Assembly (NCBI GenBank): GCA_031275035.1
Contig: JAISPH010000212.1
Coordinates: forward strand, 1 to 11,188
From: Treponema sp.
Lineage (GTDB): Bacteria; Spirochaetota; Spirochaetia; Treponematales; Breznakiellaceae
Direction of reading: 5' to 3'
DNA: 11,188 nt
Shown here: one piece after another, positions 8,185 to 11,188 of the stretch
How the letters are laid out: each line of letters opens with the position of its first letter
Position numbering within the stretch: the stretch's first letter is position 1
Translations under genes and position numbers: made by a program
Notes under the pieces: model-generated
What the model was told of the DNA's origin: nothing
Databases searched by the model: none
The model's input: only the letters and a program-made list of their open reading frames with translations

Positions 8185-8204
8185 CCCCGCCCTTCAGGGC
8201 GGGG
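8185..8204. repeat. Perfect 8-bp GC hairpin resembling IS200/IS605 end hairpins
   Basis: CCCCGCCC (8185-8192) and GGGCGGGG (8197-8204) flank a TTCA loop. The hairpin is very stable. From memory, this form (CCCCGCCC, short loop, GGGCGGGG, then AGG and a TTCA-like or TCAA-like end on one strand) is common at the ends of IS200/IS605-family elements and in the guide RNAs of TnpB. On the minus strand the stem is followed by AGGTTCATTCG. No transposase or tnpB gene lies in the window, so only a remnant or a non-autonomous copy is possible. Confidence 0.55.
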
Positions 8205-8261
8205 TATCCTGTAAGCGTTACATTGTTTACGAGGTTCGTTCTGCAAGGAAATTATTTAACC

Positions 8262-8357
8262 GTGGGGTCTACTACCAGTTTTTTTGTTGGTATTACCAAT
8301 TCTAAGCGCCCTAAAGCTCCCCCGCGTAAGCGGGCTCTTTTGGGTATTAGACCCCAC
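8262..8357. repeat. 96-nt element bounded by 15-bp imperfect inverted repeats
   Basis: The left arm 8262-8276 (GTGGGGTCTACTACC) and the right arm 8343-8357 (GGTATTAGACCCCAC) pair at 14 of 15 positions. Inside are TTGGT-ATT-ACCAA (8287-8299) and CCCGC-GTAA-GCGGG (8321-8334), the latter with a GNRA-type tetraloop. RNA from this stretch could fold as a closing stem with two internal hairpins. The arms could equally be terminal repeats of a tiny miniature transposable element. Confidence 0.6.
8317..8340 (+). terminator. Weak terminator-like hairpin
   Basis: A CCCGC-GTAA-GCGGG stem, extendable by short flanking pairs, is followed by CTCTTTT on the plus strand. It could stop read-through from the upstream operon about 320 nt after its last stop codon. 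The T tract is short, and the same stem is part of the 96-nt inverted-repeat element, so a terminator role is uncertain. Confidence 0.35.
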
Positions 8358-8370
8358 TGCGAATGAAGCG
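8350..8370 (+). repeat. 21-bp imperfect direct repeat, copy 1
   Basis: This copy (core CTGCGAATGAA at 8357-8367) matches 8612-8632 at 18 of 21 positions, 262 nt away. The two copies flank the tRNA-Arg gene. A shorter match, CGAATGAACC, occurs at 8174-8183. Its first eight bases overlap the right arm of the inverted-repeat element. Confidence 0.65.
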
Positions 8371-8406
8371 TCCGCCGAAATTTTTCCAGCTTATAACAGA
8401 TTACGT

Positions 8407-8479
8407 TGATCCAGGGCCGAATCGAACGGCCGACCTGCCGCTTAGGAGGCGGCCGCTCTATCCCCTGAGCTACTGGACC
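8407..8479 (-). tRNA. tRNA-Arg (anticodon CCU)
   Basis: The minus strand folds into a full cloverleaf of 73 nt. The acceptor GGTCCAG pairs with CTGGATC (one G-U) and the discriminator is A. The D arm is GCTC/GAGC with loop AGGGGATA. The anticodon stem GCCGC/GCGGC encloses CTCCTAA, giving anticodon CCT (8446-8444), which reads AGG. The variable loop is AGGTC. The T arm is GGCCG-TTCGATT-CGGCC. The 3' CCA is not encoded, so it must be added by the CCA-adding enzyme. A promoter-like sequence lies directly upstream. Confidence 0.96.
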
Positions 8480-8489
8480 ATGGATACAG

Positions 8490-8517
8490 AGTACAATTCC
8501 CGGACATATATTGTCAA
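8490..8517 (-). promoter_or_regulatory. Candidate promoter for tRNA-Arg
   Basis: On the minus strand a perfect TTGACA (8517-8512) is followed after 16 nt by TGTACT (8495-8490), a four-of-six -10. The start would fall near 8483, a few bases before the mature tRNA. The -35 box coincides with the oppositely oriented -35 of the purL promoter candidate. Confidence 0.5.
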
Positions 8518-8540
8518 TGTCATGGCGTTTCGGGAATAAT
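8511..8540 (+). promoter_or_regulatory. Candidate promoter for purL
   Basis: TTGTCA (8511-8516) and AATAAT (8535-8540) are 18 nt apart, and each matches five of six consensus bases. The leader would be about 105 nt. It contains a small hairpin (CAGGA-TAA-TCCTG, 8596-8608) and the second copy of the 21-bp direct repeat. I see no purine-riboswitch pattern in it. Confidence 0.45.
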
Positions 8541-8611
8541 AAACTTCGGGATGTCCAGGAAGCGCGGGTTAAGGCCGAACAGATTTTCAGGCTTTCAGGA
8601 TAATCCTGCCA

Positions 8612-8632
8612 GATCCCGCTGCGAATGAACCG
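8612..8632 (+). repeat. 21-bp imperfect direct repeat, copy 2
   Basis: This copy matches 8350-8370 at 18 of 21 positions (core CTGCGAATGAA at 8619-8629). It ends 20 bases before the purL start codon, inside the predicted leader. Confidence 0.65.
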
Positions 8633-8651
8633 CAGACGCTAAGGAGTTCCC

Positions 8652-11188
8652 ATGCCGGCTTCCGATGAACAACCCAAGGAGATGGATTCCGTATCTATAC
8701 GGCGGGTATATGTTGAAAAAAAAGCGGGCTTTGACATTGAGGCCCGGAGCCTGCAGGGGGAGCTTGCCGAATTTCTCGGAAACCAGTATCCCGCCCTAAA
8801 ATGCCTTGAGGGGCTCCGTATTCTCCACCGTTACGATGTGGGCCGCCTCTCGGAAGAACAGTTCGGTAAAACCGTGGGCCTGGTTCTTTCGGAGCCCCAG
8901 TGCGACCTGGTATACTACGGCGGGCTTCCCGTGGATGCGGACGGCGAAGAGCCCTTCTCTTTTGCCGTGGAATACATGCCGGGCCAATACGATCAGCGCG
9001 CCGATTCGGCGGAACAGTGCGCCGAACTGGTAACGGGCATAAAGCCCGCAGTGCGTAGCGCCTGGGTTTATGTCCTTAAACCCGGGGCGGGAGGGCTGCC
9101 GGCAGAGGCCTTGGAGGCGGTAAAGCGTTACCTGATCAACCCCGTGGATTCCCGGGAGGCTTCCCTCAAGGCGGCTCCAAGCCTGGACGCATCCCCGGCG
9201 GAGCCGGGGGACGTGCCTGTGCTGGAGGGATTCCGGGATGCCGCGGATCCGGAGAAGCTGGCGGAACGCTGGGGTCTGGCCATGTCCGGGGAGGATCTTG
9301 CCTTTTGCCGGAACTACTTTATCCGGGAGGGCCGGGATCCAACCATGGCGGAGCTGCGGGTTCTGGATACCTATTGGTCGGATCACTGCCGGCACACCAC
9401 CTTTACCACCGCCCTGGAACATATCGCCGTTTCCACCGGCCCTCTGGAGCCGTTTCTGCGGAAGGCCCTGGACAGGTACGAGGACGCCCGGCGGGAAGTG
9501 TACGGCGCCGCGGCGGAAACGCGGAAACGGACCCTGATGGATATGGCCACCATAGGCGCCAAGCTGCTGAAAAAGCGGGGCCTCCTCCCGGACCTGGATG
9601 AATCCCGGGAGATCAACGCGTGTTCCGTCCGGGTTCAGGCTGAATTCAGCGACGGTTCTTCCGAACCCTGGCTGCTCCTCTTTAAAAACGAAACCCACAA
9701 TCACCCTACGGAGATTGAACCCTTTGGCGGGGCAGCCACCTGTCTTGGCGGGGCGATTCGGGATCCCCTGGCGGGAAGGGCCTATGTTCACCAGGCCATG
9801 CGGGTTACCGGCGGGGGCGACCCCAGGGCGGCCCTGCAGGATACCCTGCCGGGGAAGCTGCCCCAGCTCCGGCTTGCCCGGGGAGCCGCCGCGGGGTATT
9901 CCTCCTACGGTAATCAGATAGGGCTGGCCACGGGCCAGGTGGCGGAATTCTACCACCCTGGCTTTCTCGCCAAGCGGATGGAGCTGGGGGCGGTGATCGC
10001 CGCTGTTCCGGCCGCCTGGGTCCGCCGGGAAGAACCGGCCCCCGGAGACATGGTGATCCTGGTGGGCGGAAAAACCGGCAGAGACGGCATAGGAGGGGCC
10101 ACGGGCTCCTCCAAAATCCACACGGGGGAATCGGTGGAGAGCGCCGGCGCGGAGGTACAAAAGGGGAACGCCGTAGAGGAACGAAAACTGCAACGCCTCT
10201 TTAGAAATCCCGGCTTTACCCGGCTTATCAAAAGATGCAACGATTTCGGCGCCGGCGGCGTTTCGGTGGCGGTGGGAGAACTGGCGGCGGGGCTGGAAAT
10301 AGATCTTGACAGGGTGCCGAAGAAGTACGCCGGCCTTAACGGCGTTGAGCTGGCCATCTCCGAATCCCAGGAACGGATGGCGGTGGTATGCGCCGCCGCC
10401 GATGCGGAGGCCCTGATCCGGTACGCCGCGGCGGAAAATCTCGGCGCCGTGGTTATCGCCGGGGTAAGCGCCGGCGGCGATGACGCCGCAGGAGCGAAAC
10501 TCAGGATGAAGTGGCGGGGGAAGATCATTGTGGATCTGTCCCGGGACTTCCTCAATTCCAACGGCGCCTTCCGGTCCGCCTCGGCGGTCATCTCCGCCGC
10601 CTTTACCGGTTCCGCGGATTCCGCCGTTTCTCCCGGAGGGGCGCAGGCGGAGCCTGTCCCGGAGGCGCTGCTGGATCAGCTAAAGCGGGAACTTGGCAGC
10701 CTCCGCAGCGGAAGCCGGCGGGGACTTCAGGAACGGTTTGACGGTTCCATCGGCGCCCTGTCGGTACTCTTTCCCTGGGGCGGCCGGGAGCAGGGAACCC
10801 CCGAATGCGGTATGGCGGCGCTGCTTCCCGCCCTGGACAGGGAAAGCCGTACCGCCAGCCTGATGAGTTTTGGCTATGATCCGGTCCTGATGAGCCGGAA
10901 CCCCTATGAAGGAGCCAAAGGTTCCGTCCGGGAAGCTCTGGCAAAGTTCGCCTGCCTGGGGGGCAATCCCTGGAAGGCCCGGCTTTCCCTGCAGGAGTAC
11001 TTTGAACAGCCCCGGACCCCCGAATCCTGGGGCCGGCCCGCGGCGGCGCTGCTGGGCGCCCTGGAAGCCCAGCTTACACTAGAGCTTCCGGCCATCGGGG
11101 GAAAGGACTCCATGTCCGGAAACTACCGGGATGATGCGGCCGGAATACACCTTGCGGCGCCCCCGAGCCTGGCGGCCTTTGCCGCCGG
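8652..11188 (+). CDS. purL: Phosphoribosylformylglycinamidine synthase (large, clostridial-type PurL), N-terminal part
   Basis: PurL converts FGAR, glutamine and ATP to FGAM in the fourth step of cytoplasmic purine synthesis. The ATG at 8652 has a perfect AAGGAG five bases upstream. The frame stays open for 845 codons to the window edge. An N-terminal PurS-like region precedes the signature DTYWSDHCRHTTF (from residue 239). The ATP/FGAR-binding motif FKNETHNHPTEIEPFGGAA starts at 344, followed by GGAIRDPLAGRAYVHQAMRV, GGATGSSKIHTGES, CNDFGAGGVSVAVGELA and, in the second synthetase half, GGKDSMSG (from 816). The long single chain with these motifs fits the clostridial-type PurL of about 1240 residues. 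The C-terminal glutamine amidotransferase domain should therefore lie just beyond the edge, although that part is not visible. An in-frame ATG at 8682 directly abuts another AAGGAG and is too close to use it. GC content looks higher than in the upstream operon. Confidence 0.95.
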   Translation, partial: MPASDEQPKEMDSVSIRRVYVEKKAGFDIEARSLQGELAEFLGNQYPALKCLEGLRILHRYDVGRLSEEQFGKTVGLVLSEPQCDLVYYGGLPVDADGEEPFSFAVEYMPGQYDQRADSAEQCAELVTGIKPAVRSAWVYVLKPGAGGLPAEALEAVKRYLINPVDSREASLKAAPSLDASPAEPGDVPVLEGFRDAADPEKLAERWGLAMSGEDLAFCRNYFIREGRDPTMAELRVLDTYWSDHCRHTTFTTALEHIAVSTGPLEPFLRKALDRYEDARREVYGAAAETRKRTLMDMATIGAKLLKKRGLLPDLDESREINACSVRVQAEFSDGSSEPWLLLFKNETHNHPTEIEPFGGAATCLGGAIRDPLAGRAYVHQAMRVTGGGDPRAALQDTLPGKLPQLRLARGAAAGYSSYGNQIGLATGQVAEFYHPGFLAKRMELGAVIAAVPAAWVRREEPAPGDMVILVGGKTGRDGIGGATGSSKIHTGESVESAGAEVQKGNAVEERKLQRLFRNPGFTRLIKRCNDFGAGGVSVAVGELAAGLEIDLDRVPKKYAGLNGVELAISESQERMAVVCAAADAEALIRYAAAENLGAVVIAGVSAGGDDAAGAKLRMKWRGKIIVDLSRDFLNSNGAFRSASAVISAAFTGSADSAVSPGGAQAEPVPEALLDQLKRELGSLRSGSRRGLQERFDGSIGALSVLFPWGGREQGTPECGMAALLPALDRESRTASLMSFGYDPVLMSRNPYEGAKGSVREALAKFACLGGNPWKARLSLQEYFEQPRTPESWGRPAAALLGALEAQLTLELPAIGGKDSMSGNYRDDAAGIHLAAPPSLAAFAA

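Larger units (their letters stand above)
7999..8406. other. Intergenic region rich in hairpins, no convincing gene
   Basis: About 400 nt between the barrel gene and the tRNA contain no credible coding frame. The short open frames here cross hairpins and lack ribosome sites. The region holds a series of inverted repeats, listed separately. No strong terminator follows the barrel gene directly. The density of perfect stems suggests structured RNA or the remains of a small mobile element. Confidence 0.6.

Noticed and set aside
8123..8305. A 60-codon open frame on the plus strand.
   Set aside because: It runs through the strong GC hairpin and part of the inverted-repeat element, has no ribosome site, and its translation shows no domain-like pattern.
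8093..8500. The 10-mer GTACAATTCC occurs at 8093-8102 and 8491-8500.
   Set aside because: One shared 10-mer in about 600 nt is not clearly above chance and the flanks do not match.
8541..8651. A purine riboswitch in the purL leader.
   Set aside because: Neither the three-way junction nor the conserved loop sequences are visible; only one small 5-bp hairpin is present.
8796..10193. A 465-codon open frame antisense to purL.
   Set aside because: It is a high-GC shadow of a clearly conserved gene on the other strand, with no ribosome site and low-complexity Arg/Gly/Pro composition.

Overview
The window looks like chromosomal DNA of a spirochete, most likely a Treponema of moderate GC content. 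This is inferred from gene style: a Cache-HAMP adenylate cyclase followed by a FecR/fibronectin-like envelope protein and an outer-membrane barrel, plus a long clostridial-type PurL. I could not test this by database search.

Layout: (1) 1-1268, minus strand: the N-terminal 422 codons of a methyl-accepting chemotaxis protein (TM, double Cache sensor, TM, HAMP). It runs off the left edge. (2) 1269-1577: a divergent intergenic region. It has a promoter for each flanking gene and an orphan terminator-like hairpin. (3) 1578-7998, plus strand: a compact three-gene operon with overlapping genes. It encodes a membrane adenylate cyclase, a membrane-anchored FecR-domain protein with about six fibronectin-III-like modules, and an exported protein with two tandem beta-barrel-like halves. 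The cyclase frame is broken at a run of ten C. (4) 7999-8651: an RNA-rich intergenic region with at least five hairpins, a 96-nt element bounded by imperfect inverted repeats, a 21-bp direct repeat flanking a minus-strand tRNA-Arg(CCU), and back-to-back promoters for the tRNA and purL. One hairpin resembles IS200/IS605 end hairpins. (5) 8652-11188, plus strand: the first 845 codons of purL, running off the right edge.

How the parts fit: the chemoreceptor and the cyclase are divergent neighbours whose Cache sensors share a similar motif, so they may be related sensors feeding chemotaxis and cAMP respectively. The three operon products would sit in the inner membrane, the periplasm and the outer membrane, which suggests an envelope-sensing or envelope-structure module linked to cAMP. 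That link is inference from gene order. The C10 tract at the join between the two cyclase frames could act as an on/off switch or could be a sequencing error; this is the point most worth checking. purL and the tRNA are housekeeping genes separate from the operon.
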